Below, piece after piece: positions 42,653 to 55,060 of a stretch of DNA of 64,000 bases. Source of the DNA: Rhodamnia argentea (taxonomy: Eukaryota > Streptophyta > Magnoliopsida > Myrtales > Myrtaceae). The notes beneath the pieces were generated by a model. The model saw nothing but the letters and a program-made list of their open reading frames with translations. It ran no database searches and was not told where the DNA came from. The first letter of the stretch is position 1. Each line of letters opens with the position of its first letter. The DNA lies in assembly GCF_020921035.1 (NCBI RefSeq), contig NC_063158.1, positions 26,646,962 through 26,710,961 on the forward strand. Direction: 5' to 3'. The position numbers were made by a program, and so were the translations under genes.

Positions 42653-44036
42653 AGCCTAATATCTAGGAAAACCCTCAGCTTTAGCATCTATCCCAATTAT
42701 ATTTAAAACTTTTTTTGTCTCATAAAAAACCCCATATTTTACTTCTGTCCAAATTCTATCGACAAAATACCGGAGACACCTCCAACTTTAATACTTGTCC
42801 CAATTATATCCAAAACCTTTTTTCTTATGAAAAACCCAAAATTTTTACTTTTGTTTCAATTCTATCATCCTCATCTAGAGGTATCAAACGGCTAGATCGG
42901 ATTGAGTTGAATATGGTCCTATCCATACTGACCCATTTAACTCATTTTGACCCATTTTTATACAATACAAATTTAACAACCCATATTGTTCAAACACTTC
43001 AATATTTAATCATATTTAGGAAAATTCATTTCTTATAAATTTTTGAAAAAAACTATATCCCTAAAACATCATGAATAATGTTTATAATCTCTAAAAAAAT
43101 AAAAAATTTCTTTTCCTTCTTCCTCTTTTCTCCGTTGGTCACTTGGCCTCAGCAATGGCCAAGGAAGGAGGAAAAATAAAATTGGAATAAAAGACAAGAA
43201 ACAAAGAAAAGAAAAATTAAAATTAAAATAAGTTATTAAAATAATAAAAATAAAATTTATTTTTTTTAAAAATATTTGCAAAACCTGTTTATGACTCTCT
43301 TAAGATAGTTTTCTTACCTAACCCATTTATAACCCATTTAAAATCCATTTATGACCCATTAAGTTTCTAAGTAACCCATTTATGACCCACTTAATCACTT
43401 AAGCCAACCTAATTTTGATCCACCACCATCAAATATGGGTTCTGAACCCATTTTGCCACCTCTATCATTAGCCTTCTGTCCATAATCACCACAAATCTCA
43501 TGAATGACGAGACTTGAGATTGTCGGTCCAAATAATTAGATCTCCACGTCTAGATGTTCTTTGGGCTGTTGAGTGCTAGGGACAATCCAAAACGTGCCAT
43601 TTGAGTGGCTCTGTTTCTACCGCCAATGTATAGAGGAAGCAGACAATAGAAGAGAAGTAAGAGGTTTTTTTTCATGTTATCTTTGATGCGGTGTAATTCA
43701 TTAATAACGTGGAAATGCCATGCAAGATTTATTAATGGCGAATATAGACAGAAGGCTAACGGCAGTCGAATTGGGACAAAAGTAAAAATTAAAAAAATTT
43801 TATGAGACAAAATAGTTTTGGATATAATTGAGACAAATACTAAATTTGAGGGGTCTTTTGTGTATTAGCCAAAAGAATTAGGACAAAAGTAAAAATTCAG
43901 TTTTTTTTTTTTTTTTGCTATTAGGCCGCTAGAATTGGAACAAAAATAAAAGTTTGGATTTTTTTTACGAGACAAAAAAGTTTTGGATATAATTGGGACA
44001 AATGCTAAAGTTGGAGGTTTTTTTGAATATTAACCC
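42653..44036. mobile_element. 1384-bp inverted-repeat element with 9-bp TSD (MULE-like), nested insert
   Basis: Flanked by a perfect 9-bp duplication GTAAATAGG (42644-42652 and 44037-44045). The arms are inverted repeats: left ...TAATATCTAGGAAAACCC...CTTTAGCAT...CCCAATTATATTTAAAAC; right, reverse strand, TAATATTCAAAAAAACCTCC, CTTTAGCATTTGTCCCAATT. The right arm contains an extra internal copy of the arm motif. A second element (42876-43464) is inserted in the left arm; without it the host element is about 795 bp. No transposase frame. Confidence 0.8.
42876..43464. mobile_element. hAT-like MITE nested in the 42.7-44.0 kb element
   Basis: Terminal inverted repeats TAGAGGTATCAAACGG (left) and, on the reverse strand, TAGAGGTGGCAAAATGGG (right). 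TAGAGGTG-type ends are usual for a widespread group of plant hAT MITEs. The interior has many ACCCATTTATGACCCA-like units. Host sequence continues on both sides (CAATTCTATCATC... and ...ATTAGCCTTCTGTC), matching the uninterrupted right arm. The target duplication is not clean (TCAT only). Confidence 0.65.
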
Positions 44037-44045
44037 GTAAATAGG

Positions 44046-44906
44046 TGGAGAACTCGACAATTTATAGCTTTTAAGTTACTAAGAACTCGACAAAACGTAG
44101 TTTCATTAGCTGGCTCGCATTTCTCAGCAGATTTCTTCCACTTCTCAATCTGCTAATATGCCCTTTGTGGGGTCGGGGATTAGTTTTATTTAGTCTGATG
44201 CTTGGATGGACTATGATGTATAGCTCGATTCATGATAAATAAACTTTTGCTTGCCGAGCCAAAGAAAAGAAAAACAAAATTTTAAGTTATTTAACATTGT
44301 TCCAATCTGCGCCGATCTCCCCAAACTTTTCATTGGTTTCCCCGATTATAATCAATTTTTACGCTAAGTCCTAGACCAAATTTATGCGTATATGAGCAGA
44401 GAAGTGTTAAAAGAGCATAATACATGTTAAATCGAGCACTTATTTAACTGTCTAGAAACTTCTTTTCTAGCCAAAAAAACATAAAACTATTTAAAACTTT
44501 TTGATTATTTTACAGTGCATGACATGTCGCGGTTTCTCTATAGTATGACTGCATTGAATATCAAGCTTCTTATGTAGGGTGCCTCCTAGTGACAAACCCT
44601 TGGATAGAACAGTTTCTCCACGCGGAGAAAGCATCGACTCTTTCACACCATCTTATGTTCCATCCTCATAAGGGAAAAAATAGTCAACAAAATCAATCTG
44701 AAAAGGAATGTTTGATTTAATGAAGGGAACTGGTACACTTTATCATCTTACTGTTTCAAGAGAATCGAGTTTGTTTCTCGCAGATTATAATGATCTGTGT
44801 AAAAAGAAGGGGTAAAACTTGGTTGACAGCTTCCACCTCATGTAGTCGATGGCCTTTTTCAGTGCCCGACATCATTTCATGAGATAAGTGTGTTAGAAGT
44901 CTAAAT
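44046..44906. other. Intergenic, nothing recognised
   Basis: AT-rich, no frame of note and no repeat ends that I could define. Confidence 0.45.
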
Positions 44907-45422
44907 TTATTACGAAAGTACAATTGAGTCTTCAACTTTTTTTCCTTCCAACTGAGTCCTAATCTTTTTGCAATTCTGTCAATTCAGTCCATTTGGCCTA
45001 TCGACGCTAACTTGTGAAATTTTTAATAATAACTTTAATATTTTTAGATTTTTTAATTGTTTTTATTTTTGTGATAACATTTTCTTGTCTTTTTTTTCTT
45101 TTCTTCTTTCTTGGTTTGGACCGACAGCCATGCCGACCCTCGGCCCCTCCTCGACCGATGGCTGGCAAGGTTACCGGCCTAAACAAAAAATAAAAAATTA
45201 AAAAAGAATGAAAAAATTATTAAAAATTTTCCACGTCAATTTCGGCCAACCAAACGAACTAAATTGGCAAATGATAGAAAAAATTATTAAAAATAAAAAT
45301 ATAAAATAATATAAAAATTTTATCATGTTAGATTCGGCTGCATCACGTTAGCATCGGTCAGTCAAATGGACTAGGTTTAGGACTCAATTAGCACAATTAC
45401 AATAGGTTTGGTAATTCTCCCC
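44907..45422. mobile_element. Inverted-repeat family, near-complete copy
   Basis: The left arm has AATTGAGTC, CTGTCAATTCAGTCCATTTG; the right arm, reversed, has GGGGAGAATTACCAAACC and AGTCCATTTGACTGACC. The centre is GC-rich (CCGACCCTCGGCCCC). Same architecture as the 57.7-59.0 kb copy. Target duplication not identified. Confidence 0.55.
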
Positions 45423-47073
45423 TTGTTTCTCAAAAATGATTCTGAAATAAAGAATAAACAATTTTTTTTTTATTGTTTCTACTCCAAATCCGTTCCTGAA
45501 ATAGAATCAGGGAATGTGAGAATCAGAGTCTTTTATGTTACTAAACATGTTTCTCATCCTTTTCTGTTTCGGGTAACGGAATCGGAAAATCAAAATCATT
45601 ACCAATTTGACCTTTAGTAATCTTTGTCTTTGCAAGAGCCTAACTTGATGAAATGTTGAGTTTTCACCTCAAGAAATAGTGAATCATGTGATTCTCTTGA
45701 TTTCAACATAAATGCCGCACTTATGTGGGTTGAGGAGGGTGAACTTAATCCTATGCACGAAAAATTAGTCTAAGATTCGTTAGGGAAAAAAAAAGAAGGA
45801 CCAACCTAGATATCAAACCCTTAGACAAATTAGTTAATCGGGTAAGAGATTCATGTCGCTTTGGACAAAAATGTCATCCTTATGAAGAACTAGAGACGAT
45901 GGGCTTAGCGTGGTGTATCGAAATTAGTTTAAGATAGATATGACCGGGTCCTAACCAAAAGAAAATCCAAATATTTCAGAATCGAACCAAAAACGCGTGC
46001 TATTTGGCAGGTGCCTCGATTGTGAAAAAGGGTGGTCTTGTAGTTGACCATCTGGAAAACATTCAAAATGGGAATTGACTTAAGAAAATTCTCGCCAAGG
46101 CTGCCTTCTGGTCCCGGTTGGTCCGTCAATTACTCGCCTTTAGGTTAGGAGCGTGAAACACAATTTGGTCAACGCTTGACTTGGAGATCAGTAACACGTG
46201 CACCCACCACGTAAGTTCGTTTGCTAGCATCAGCACCAATGTGAAGGGTTTAAATTAATGGTTTTCGCTAGACGGGACAACCTTTTATTTAGGAAGTACC
46301 GACGTCCTCTAGGGGCCTTTGTGTCGTATCGTGTCCAATACTTTCCTACATGAGATCGACACGTGGTTAATGCTCCAGACACTCCAATGACACGCAAACA
46401 CAGTATCTTGACACGCTATTTTGACATGTACGAGGTCAATTTTAAGTATTTTCAATAAATTAGAAGTCAAAATATAAATTCATCAAAAACTATATGCTTA
46501 AGTTATATATCCAGTCAAACCAAAATAAACATACCAAGCCATCCCCCCAAAATAAATAAATAAATAAATAAATAAAATATTATCATTAATCTCTAATAGA
46601 AAAAGAAGAAAAAGAAGGAAAAATCCACCGCTGATATTTATATATACATATGATACATGATATAAAAATATACATTTAATATACAACATATCCCAACATG
46701 TTGAAATTTTCTAATTTTGAGACATGATGTGCCGGTATGTCATGTCGCGTCGATGTCGACGCTACTTAGTTTTTATGACCAATTTTTCATTTTATTTTAT
46801 TTTGGAAGCTCCAATGTTTGGACATAGGCGTGATGTCATAGAGGAAATTTTTGTTTGACCATGTCAAACATTAATAAGTGGAGGAGAGGTCATGTTCTTT
46901 TGGACAAACAAGTGGGAAGAATCCGATTGAACGAAGGGGTAAATGGACCTTAAGCGAGCTTTACTTCTCGTTTAACTAAAATAATGGGAAGTAGGATGCA
47001 CAATTAGTCTTGTCTTTACCACTCACATCTTCAAGGACCTCGCAGCAAGTTGGCTACCTGGTGGGAATCTCTT
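45423..47073. other. Intergenic, unassigned
   Basis: No supported gene. Contains a stretch rich in ACACG/GACACG motifs (about 46330-46440 and 46725-46770) suggestive of another dispersed repeat, and an AAAT microsatellite. Confidence 0.4.
46550..46577. repeat. (AAAT)n microsatellite
   Basis: Six to seven AAAT units. Confidence 0.9.
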
Positions 47074-47535
47074 GGGAAAATTGTTCAAAAAGTCATAAAT
47101 TTATTGCACAGTTACCAATTCAGCCCTAAAACTTGTACTTTTGCAAATTGAATCTTAAACCTTTTCATATTTTGTCATTTGAGTCTATTCTGCCAATTTT
47201 GGCATGAAATCATTGACATGGATGTCGGCGTTAACGTGGACAATTTACTAATAATGATTTAATTTTTTCATAATCATTGATTTTCCTTTTTTAAAATTAT
47301 TTTAAAGCTAAAAAAGAAAAAAAAAAGCTAGAATTGTATATCAAAAAAACAAAACTGAAAAAAGAAAGAAAGAGAATGCCGGGCGTCGGTGGAGCACCGA
47401 TGCCGCCCCTCATTGCTGGGCAAGAGTCGCCGGTCCTCGGTAGGCTAGGGCGAGGCCTCATAGGGCAAGGGGGTCCAGATTTGGGCGACGCTGGTGCTCG
47501 CCTGAAGCGTAGCGAGGGTCAAAGGAAGCAAAATT
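47074..47535 (+). mobile_element. Inverted-repeat family, left arm plus GC-rich centre
   Basis: Starts GGGAAAATTGTTCAAAAAG, the family terminus, continues with TACCAATTCAGCCCTAAA and GACATGGATGTCGGCG, then a poly-purine bridge and a GC-rich centre (GCCGGGCGTCGGTGGAGC...). The opposite arm is missing. Confidence 0.55.
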
Positions 47536-47939
47536 ATTCATCTGTCTCTCTTTTAATGATGGAAAATTATATGTGTTCCCTAGGTTTTCTATTAGATAAT
47601 TCCTGAGGAAGCAGATCCAATCGTACTAGGCATGACGTTTCATGAGCAATTAAGCATGTAGGGTCCTCAAATGGGGATGCTTCCTTTGAAGAATCTATTA
47701 GCAATGTGAGAGGTCATACCATTAAAGAGTGACCGAGTTTTCATCTGACAACTCAGTCTGTAGTGTACACATTTGGTATGGTCTCTTAGACATTTTATAT
47801 TTGCACAGTCCAATTCATTTAATAAAAATGGCCAGTACATGATGACGTCATTATTTGATGGTGTCACACTCCTCAAGAGAAATTGGTATATGGGGGGCAG
47901 TCCAGAAAACCCTTTGCATTTCAAGTAAAGGATTACAGT

Positions 47940-48203
47940 TAGACATGGCCAAAATGAACTGTGGGCTCGGAATCGGCCTGTTGACCGGTCCTGAACCAAC
48001 CTGTTGACTAGGCCCATGGTTCCAACCTGGAATTGGAACCCGCTCTCAAGGGTCGGTTCCGGTTCCAACCCGGTTTTTTTTTTTAAAAAAAAAAAGGGAG
48101 GAGGCCGGGGGAAAAATAACCATGGGGCTTAGGAACCGGCCCTTCAAGGGCCGGTTCCGATTCCACCTTTTTTAGAAATCGGAACCGGAACCGTCCACGT
48201 CTA
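47940..48203. mobile_element. 264-bp hAT-type MITE in the first MYB promoter
   Basis: Perfect 8-bp target-site duplication ATTACAGT (47932-47939 and 48204-48211), the hAT length. Terminal inverted repeats TAGACATGGCC and, reversed, TAGACGTGGAC. The body is made of repeated GGTTCCGGTTCC/GGAACCGGAACC-type palindromes that can fold extensively. It ends 217 bp before the TATA box of the MYB gene at 48500. Confidence 0.85.
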
Positions 48204-48420
48204 ATTACAGTGATTGCGTGTGCACATGGAAAAATGGGGGATCTTGCGGAGAAATTTCTCTGTGCCCTCTTTATTGCGCAGTAACACCAACAAAATCTCC
48301 CTTTTTACTGACAGTCAACGGGACCTTCTCTTGCTACCGTATGCCTTTTCTAGAATTCAAGTGAAACCTGGACGACTTTTACTGAAATGGGGAAACACGT
48401 GCTAGGTGTTGCTGGCTCCC

Positions 48421-48427
48421 TATAAAT
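48421..48427 (+). promoter_or_regulatory. TATA box of first MYB gene
   Basis: CCCTATAAATGGG, 73-79 bp before the chosen ATG (48500). A start about 30 bp downstream would make the upstream Met at 48455 fall at the very 5' end, favouring the 48500 start. Confidence 0.6.
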
Positions 48428-48499
48428 GGGAGCTCTGACGATTCGGTTTTCGGTGTGGGTCTAGTCAAGCTGTCACGATTACTGAGAGAGAATCATCAA

Positions 48500-49540
48500 A
48501 TGGCCAAGCTTGGGGTTGCGTTGGATGAGAAGAGGGGGTTGAAGAAGGGTGCTTGGAGTGCAGAGGAAGATGAAAAGCTCACTGCTTACATCAAGAGGCA
48601 TGGCATTTGGAACTGGAGCCGAATGGCTGCACCAGCAGGTAACTCCACTCACCATCTTTTTGTGTCTCTAGGGTTCTAATTCTCTCTTTTGAGATGGGAA
48701 TGGCTCTCTGAAGCTGAATTACTCATATTTTTGGACTATAACTTGTGTATCTGTGATTGATTCAGGACTGAGGAGAAGTGGGAAAAGTTGCCGGCTTCGG
48801 TGGATGAACTACCTGAGGCCCAACCTTAGGCACGGAAATTTCACCCAAGAAGAGGTGGAAACCATCATTAAGCTTCACGAAGTATTGGGAAACAAGTAAG
48901 AAGATTGGCTGTATGACAAACGCAGTGGGATTACATATGTACATCATCCCTATTCTCAATGAATTTCATCTTTTTAACTCGTCTCTTTTGTTACAGATGG
49001 TCTGTGATCGCATCGAAACTCGTCGGAAGGACGGACAACGAAGTGAAGAATTACTGGAACACCCGCTTGAAGAAGCGGTTCAAGGGGAAGCCGATTCCAA
49101 AGCCTAGAAATTCCGAATCCGCGAGGGTGTGTAGCAGTGTTGACGCCGATCGTGAGAGTTCATCTCAAGAGGAAGAAGAGTGTAGGCCAACTCCCACTTC
49201 AACTCCAGTACAATCGCCGAATCTCGGAGATATTACCGTGAATCTGCCATCAAGCCCAGATAACTTCGGCGCTTCTAGCTCTAATCAAGCCATCGGAATC
49301 CATGGGGACGAAAAGGAAAACTCCTTTGTGGACAATGTGTGCTCATCATATGTGGATGATGAAGTCCAAAGCTATTTGTGGGCACAACACTTCTCTGTGG
49401 AAGATGCATACATGATACAAGATTTAAACGTTTTGTTCATGGACTCGATGACTACTATATCGTGTCCTGGGTGGCCATCGGAGACAGCATCTTCAGCTGC
49501 TTCCTTAGACGATTTCACCGTCAATCTGTGGGAAAATTGA
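48500..49540 (+). CDS. R2R3-MYB transcription factor, first copy
   Basis: Nuclear DNA-binding regulator, 270 aa. Exons 48500-48638, 48766-48895, 48997-49540, the canonical R2R3-MYB arrangement. R2 (about 15-65) has W-x19-W-x19-W (GAWS, WNWS, RLRW) with [16 protein letters not shown]3 (about 68-116) has [19 protein letters not shown] and [18 protein letters not shown]. The usual [11 protein letters not shown] box reads [11 protein letters not shown] here (V99 for Pro). The bHLH-binding pattern [DE]L-x2-[RK]-x3-L-x6-L-x3-R is not met. The acidic C-terminus ends [10 protein letters not shown], similar to the second copy. An upstream in-frame Met at 48455 is rejected because of the TATA position. 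I cannot assign an Arabidopsis subgroup with confidence. Confidence 0.93.
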
Positions 49541-50940
49541 TGACCATCCATTGAAGCTAACAAGATGCCGAGTATTGGTTTTTCATTATGTTTTGAATTC
49601 TAGTATTTGTTTGAACGTTCGGAATGGTAGTTCATGCCCTAATAAAGTGGAGGTAGTATGCATATCCGCAAGTTTGTGAAGCTAGCCATGCAAGTTTATG
49701 TCACTGAGGACCGAAAGAGTCAATTATTTTATAGCAAATGAGGGTCTTCTGAGAGCTTTGTGATGTTAGATTTTGAAGATTGAGAATGTAAACGTTGTTT
49801 ACGTCGTATAAGATCAGTATGTACGAGAAGTTCAGAGGAAGAAGAAAGGAGATTATCTCAATGTTCATATATCTATTGGCATAAACAGAGGGTCAAAAGT
49901 TCACAAAATGCTGATTTTGGCAGATGTAATGTACATTCGTTCACAACGCTTGCTCCCTTAAATTTTTACCACATAGCATCGGATAAACTCGCCATCGACA
50001 TGCGCAGCTCGCGCCTTCGAAACTTCGTACGCACAGATGATACATAAGGGCGCTCTCTAATACTGCAAAAGACCTTGAGGAAGTTCGTTCTACACCCTAC
50101 AAACAGATTCGTCAATTCAGATCCCACGTTGGGGCCGTACTCTTAGAACAAATTCCACAACCTGGCCTTGAAACTGTGGCCTATTACTCGGATGGGCCAG
50201 CTGATTAGTGAACAAGACAGAACCCAAACCGGGGCTTAATTAAGCAAAAAGCAAAGTTAATCAAATCCTAAACGGGGTTTCGCGGTTCTTATCTCAGGTG
50301 GGTGTTGACCTGGAGGATTAGATTAAGTAAAACCTTCTTCTGTTCAACTTCAAAACCAATAAATGACAGAGCAACGAGTCGTCGTCAGGCCGTCGCCATC
50401 ACATCTGACGTAAGAGAGGGCATCAGCAATGATGGGTCGGGTGGAACCGTTCGGAAACTTCAATGAAGAGCTCGTCAGATCCTATGCAACCGTACTGAAT
50501 CTTGGCGTTTGTGGAGTTCACTCTTGATACGTGTTCTCTTCGGTCAATGCAGACCCATATGAACACTCCAGGACAAACTTTCTCAAAAACAGAAAATGAT
50601 TATTTTTGCTTATAATTTAAGGGAATTAATGGTGAAATGGGACCACCAATTATTTAATTTATTATTCAACAAAACCCAGCAACATTATTGTTTCAGTAGG
50701 CTAGATAAGATCATTGAGTATACAAGAAATGAAATAGGCTGGTAGTTTAACAAGGAAATATCCTATATGTAATTATATCTGAAAAATGTTGTATCGACTA
50801 GTAAATTTTAGTAATGGGGTACGATCTCTAGTGAAGTATTGATTCATTTCTCAGGGCAATCTCTTATTACAAATGAAACTAAGAAATTACTCAGACTCTT
50901 TTTTCTTCAAGAACAGATTCAACAGCAATGGAGATTCTCC
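49541..50940. other. 3' region of first MYB and unassigned DNA
   Basis: A candidate poly(A) signal AATAAA is at 49641-49646. From about 49.9 to 50.9 kb no gene or repeat end is recognised. Confidence 0.45.
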
Positions 50941-52063
50941 TATCTATAATGAGTAGACTTGGATCCCTTGTATTTGAACATATTGAGTTAGTTCGGGTTC
51001 GTCCACCCACAATTTCAATTTAAACAACTTTCAAAAATCCATTTCAAATTTGCCTCTGATAGCTGTTAATTTAACTTTCGTGGCTAATCTTTTTTCAACA
51101 ACCTAATCAGCCAATCGGCATTTCATTGGACGGTTCCGCCAAGGTGGCATGACACGATACATCCTCAATTTACATTTAAGAATTGCTAATGATGTCGATA
51201 TTTTAGTAGCGGTCGAAACAATATTTTAAAAAAAAAAACGTAAATTCATTACCATGTGATACACATGGTTCACGAAGTCAAACAGCAAAGAGATGATAAG
51301 ATTTGGGCAATCTCCATTAATGAATTATATCAAGAAAAGACCTCGGAAAGGACCTCTCTGGACGTAACTTCATCCAGGCTGGCAATGCTTCAATTCCGAC
51401 AAAGCTTCATATGAAATGTCAAGGTTTCATGTGAAATTAACTCTCATGATTATAACTCATACAAGACGGTATCTAAGGCTCCGTTTGATCGCAAAAATAA
51501 CTAATTTGAAAAATATTTTCCTAAATACTTGTAACTCTTACAAAAATGAATGAACGGTTTTTTTTTAATCGTCTATGAAAATATTTAGACATAAATCATT
51601 ATTGATGATAATAACATTTTTCATTGAGTAATTATTTCAAGCAATATAAATAATCATTTTTAGGAAAATATTTTTCAAATCAGTCGTTTCTCACGAAACA
51701 AATAGAGTCTTGGCGGGCACAATCTTTCTAAAGTGTTGACCATGTGCTTATGTTAATATAAATATTCTAATCAAATACGAATTTCGCAAACGTGTTTTTA
51801 GTTTTTATTCAAACTGAATGCTCAACTTGGACGTCAGTGATGGCACCAGCAATGAGGTGTCTAATGGAAACCCTAATTATCCAACTTTTCTAAGGATCAT
51901 TTGTTTGGAATAAAATTCCCCCTGGACTTTGACGTCTCATTCTGAATACGTGTGTGGTCTGTGGAATCGATTCATTGTCTTCTTTGTCGTTATGAGCATT
52001 GAAATGTCCTTGTTCCTCTAGAATTTCACCACATTCGACAACACATGTTCACGCATGTAGCAA

Positions 52064-52523
52064 AATTGTTCAAAAAGTCTTAAATCTCTTAGACTTTTAT
52101 CAATTCGGTCCTAAAATTTTTAATTGTGCCAATTGAATTCGGGACCTTTTAACGTTTTGCCAATTTAATTCATTCGGCCAATTTTGACAGAAAATTGCTG
52201 ATGTGAACGTCGACGGTGTTATGTGGCATGGTCGACAATGATGTGGACAATTGAAATTTTTTTATAATATAAGAAAAGAAAAAAAAGAAACAAAGTAAAA
52301 AAAAAATGAAAAAATTTAAAGAAATTGTTAAATATTGTCCACAATAGCACTGATTTTGCTATGTAGGATTGCTAGCATCCACGTCAGCTATTTCCGACCA
52401 AAATTGGTCGGATGATCTCAATTTGCAAAACTTGAAAAGATTAAGGACTCAATTATTATAATGAAAATGTTTAGGACTGAATTAACGAAAGTACAATAGG
52501 TTTATGACTTTTTGGACAATGTT
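52064..52523. mobile_element. Inverted-repeat family, complete copy in block A
   Basis: Left AAAATTGTTCAAAAAGTC, right (reversed) AACATTGTCCAAAAAGTC, both followed by TAAA(T/C)CT. Inner arms GATGTGAACGTCGACGG and, opposite, ATCCACGTCAGC. The centre is a purine-rich bridge. About 460 bp. A clean target duplication is not visible. Confidence 0.6.
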
Positions 52524-53821
52524 TACTCATACATATTGTTCATTTAGACCCAAGACTGGTCAATGCGGTTCAATATGAAGCCTAGGAAGAATTACAGAAC
52601 AAAATTTCAGTAGGTCTTGCCAATAAATTCAGCTGAATTCGTTTTTCAATGCCATCACGTCGTCTAATGACATTCATAGAAATTACTCCGCATCTTGAAT
52701 ACCAATACCCAATTAGCTAATTGTTCGAGGTTCGTGATGAACGTGGGGATTTTGATTATTAGTCAAATGGCTTTCGAAGTTGATGTACGGTGCGGGGTTG
52801 CTTTGTTGCACGATTTTCTTTGTTCCTTTCTTTTGGACAAAGGCAAGGACTTTCTTCGGAAATGACGAATTCTAATGAAACCTAAGATTGCAAGTTGCTC
52901 TTTATTATATGATCCCTAGTGATTAATCTATTGCAGCAGAGCACATGGATGACGTATGTAGCATTGTTGGATTACTTGCCTGTGGACAACGTCATCATTC
53001 CAACATTATTAGCACACTTCGACATTTTTTTATCAGGTCAAAACCCTAACACTCACACGTTTCATTAGGCTTTTTTATTTTTATTTTTATTTATTTTTAT
53101 AATTATTTCAAATTGATATCACTAGATTTTGCCCTTGTATCCTATTGATTGGGGCTGTGCACGGGCCAGTCCGCGCGGGCTTTTGACCAAATTTTGTCCC
53201 TGGGTCGGGTCAGACATTTCGGCCTAGGTCATTTTGGATGAAGCTCTGGCTCGGACCATTTATTTTTATAACAACGATTTCTATGTTTGTAAGTTTTGAA
53301 TGATGTTGGGTGAATCAAGAAACTCGCGGATTTTCAATTTTCGATTGCAGCCTGCTACGTCACTTAGTATATTGATTATATTTAGTAATCTTATCATGCC
53401 TTGTATTTGTTTATTTTCTCTCAACCGTGGGAAGGGGTTCTTCATCCCTGACACGTGCAAATCGGGTATAACTATCAAAGCACACATGTCTGTGTTCGTG
53501 GAAATTATAAGTTGATATGATCCATTCCATGGTCATAATGAAGCTGCTAATAATACATCTAATTGCATTACTTGATGTAGCTTACTAGTAATGCTGTGGA
53601 GCCACATCAATCTTCCATCCTCTTTCCTTTGGAGTATATGGGCTCCCAACACCAAATGCAAAGGCACCCTATTCATGTTGCTCGATGTTAATGGGAGTAT
53701 GGCTTGGAGCTGGCGATGTCTCTCTAAATTGTGACCCGTTCTAACGTTGGTTTCCTTGAGTTCAATGTAGTACTGCCGAGATACATATGACTAGTTCGGA
53801 CAAGTGGGACCCCTAGTAGAG

Positions 53822-54244
53822 TGGTATAACTTGACTTGGAATAGCAACATTAGCAAACACAATTTTATTGGCTGGCTAGAGTTCATAGATAGATTGTAGA
53901 CAACTGAAATCGTCGCACAATGGCAACCTACAATTGATATCTAGTGTAATTTTTGCAGCGCTGATATAGAAGACATATCACATTTGTTCTTTCGGTGTCG
54001 GTGGACAAGTAGGATATTGCGTTGTATCCTAGCACAACATGGAATTAGGCCCCTTTTAGGAGGATGGAATGAGAAACTCCAATTAATAATTACGTCAAGA
54101 AAGGGCAAAGTCTTGGTGGCCGGACCCCTCCAATTATCCTTCATAGCTACCATATATTGCATTTGGATGGAGCGTAATATAAGACGGTTTCATTACAAGT
54201 TAACTGATTTTCATATTATTTTGGCTAATGTGCATAAAATATAA
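53822..54244 (+). pseudogene. LINE (non-LTR retrotransposon) reverse-transcriptase C-terminal fragment
   Basis: One frame with two stop codons reads WYNLTWNSNISKHNFIGWL, then CNFCSADIEDISHLFFRC, then ATIYCIWMERNIRRFH. The first part is the region before the zinc-binding motif of plant LINE polyproteins (usually ...IPKHAFIGWLA...). C-x2-C-x8-H-x4-C is the zf-RVT motif, and IYxIWxERNxR is its usual follow-up. Only this 3' portion is recognisable; no endonuclease or YxDD catalytic motif is seen. Confidence 0.8.
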
Positions 54245-55060
54245 TGGAGACCTCCTACCTCCATCTTTTTGAATTATTCGCTCTCATTGTATTGCTGGGG
54301 ATGCCCTTAAGCTGCTATTATAGTACTTATAATCTTTACCGAAACAAAAGTGGCTAAGTGCGTGGTTCTCATAAACTTCTCTATGACACTTTAGGACATA
54401 AAATGTTCATGATTCAGTAGTTGGTCGGTGGTTCTTGTTTCAACTATCCTTTTTCGTGTGTTGACCCAAAATAGATTATTATCTCTTTTTGCATATTTAT
54501 GCACATCACACAAGTTTCATATGTCCATTCCTTTTGTTTTTTTAATGAATGATTTCAACAATAATGGCGGGTCGTTCTTTGTCATGATTGTACGTATTCA
54601 CCAGAGCGGAAATTTCGTTTTGTCATTGTCTCAGCTCCATATGGAATATGGATGGAGGATAATAGCAGATAATCATCGAACAGATCGGCGGTTGCATCTA
54701 GGGTTTCACATATTCGTGTATTGTCCATATGCATAAGCAGATGACTAGTCAAATTTCATTGGTCTATAATGGCTATAGCTAAATAATGTTAAGGGTTCAC
54801 GTGTGCGAGGGTATATTTCGTGTTGGATTGAGTGACGTGTACGAGGTACTGCTTGAGTTTTTTCGAATGCAGGTGGATTCGTGTGAATATGTTAATTAGC
54901 TCACTCGTGTCGTGTTCCACCTTGATGATCTCACCATTATCTGTAAAAACAAATGAAAGAAGGATTTTGATGAGTCTCCTACCATCAATTCTGATATTGT
55001 TATCAATGTCTCTCTACCTTTCAAAGGTGGATCTAAGGTTAAAATCCCTCGTTCACCAAC
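54245..55060. other. Unassigned, probably remainder of the LINE-bearing insertion
   Basis: AT-rich, no motif recognised. It interrupts block A relative to block B. Confidence 0.35.

Noticed and set aside
42871-43468. 8-bp target duplication for the inner hAT-like element
   Set aside because: Only TCAT is shared at both borders, so a full duplication is not claimed.
40243-45422. Regularly repeated short units taken as a possible CRISPR-like array
   Set aside because: Units are degenerate, spacers are not uniform, and the units are explained by inverted arms of transposons in a plant genome.
48455-48499. Met at 48455 as start of the first MYB
   Set aside because: It lies only 28 bp after the TATA box, so it would be at or before the transcript start. 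The Met at 48500 gives a normal MYB N-terminus.
52050-52535. Target duplication for the element at 52064-52523
   Set aside because: Flanks CGCATGTAG and CTCATACAT match only partly; not claimed.
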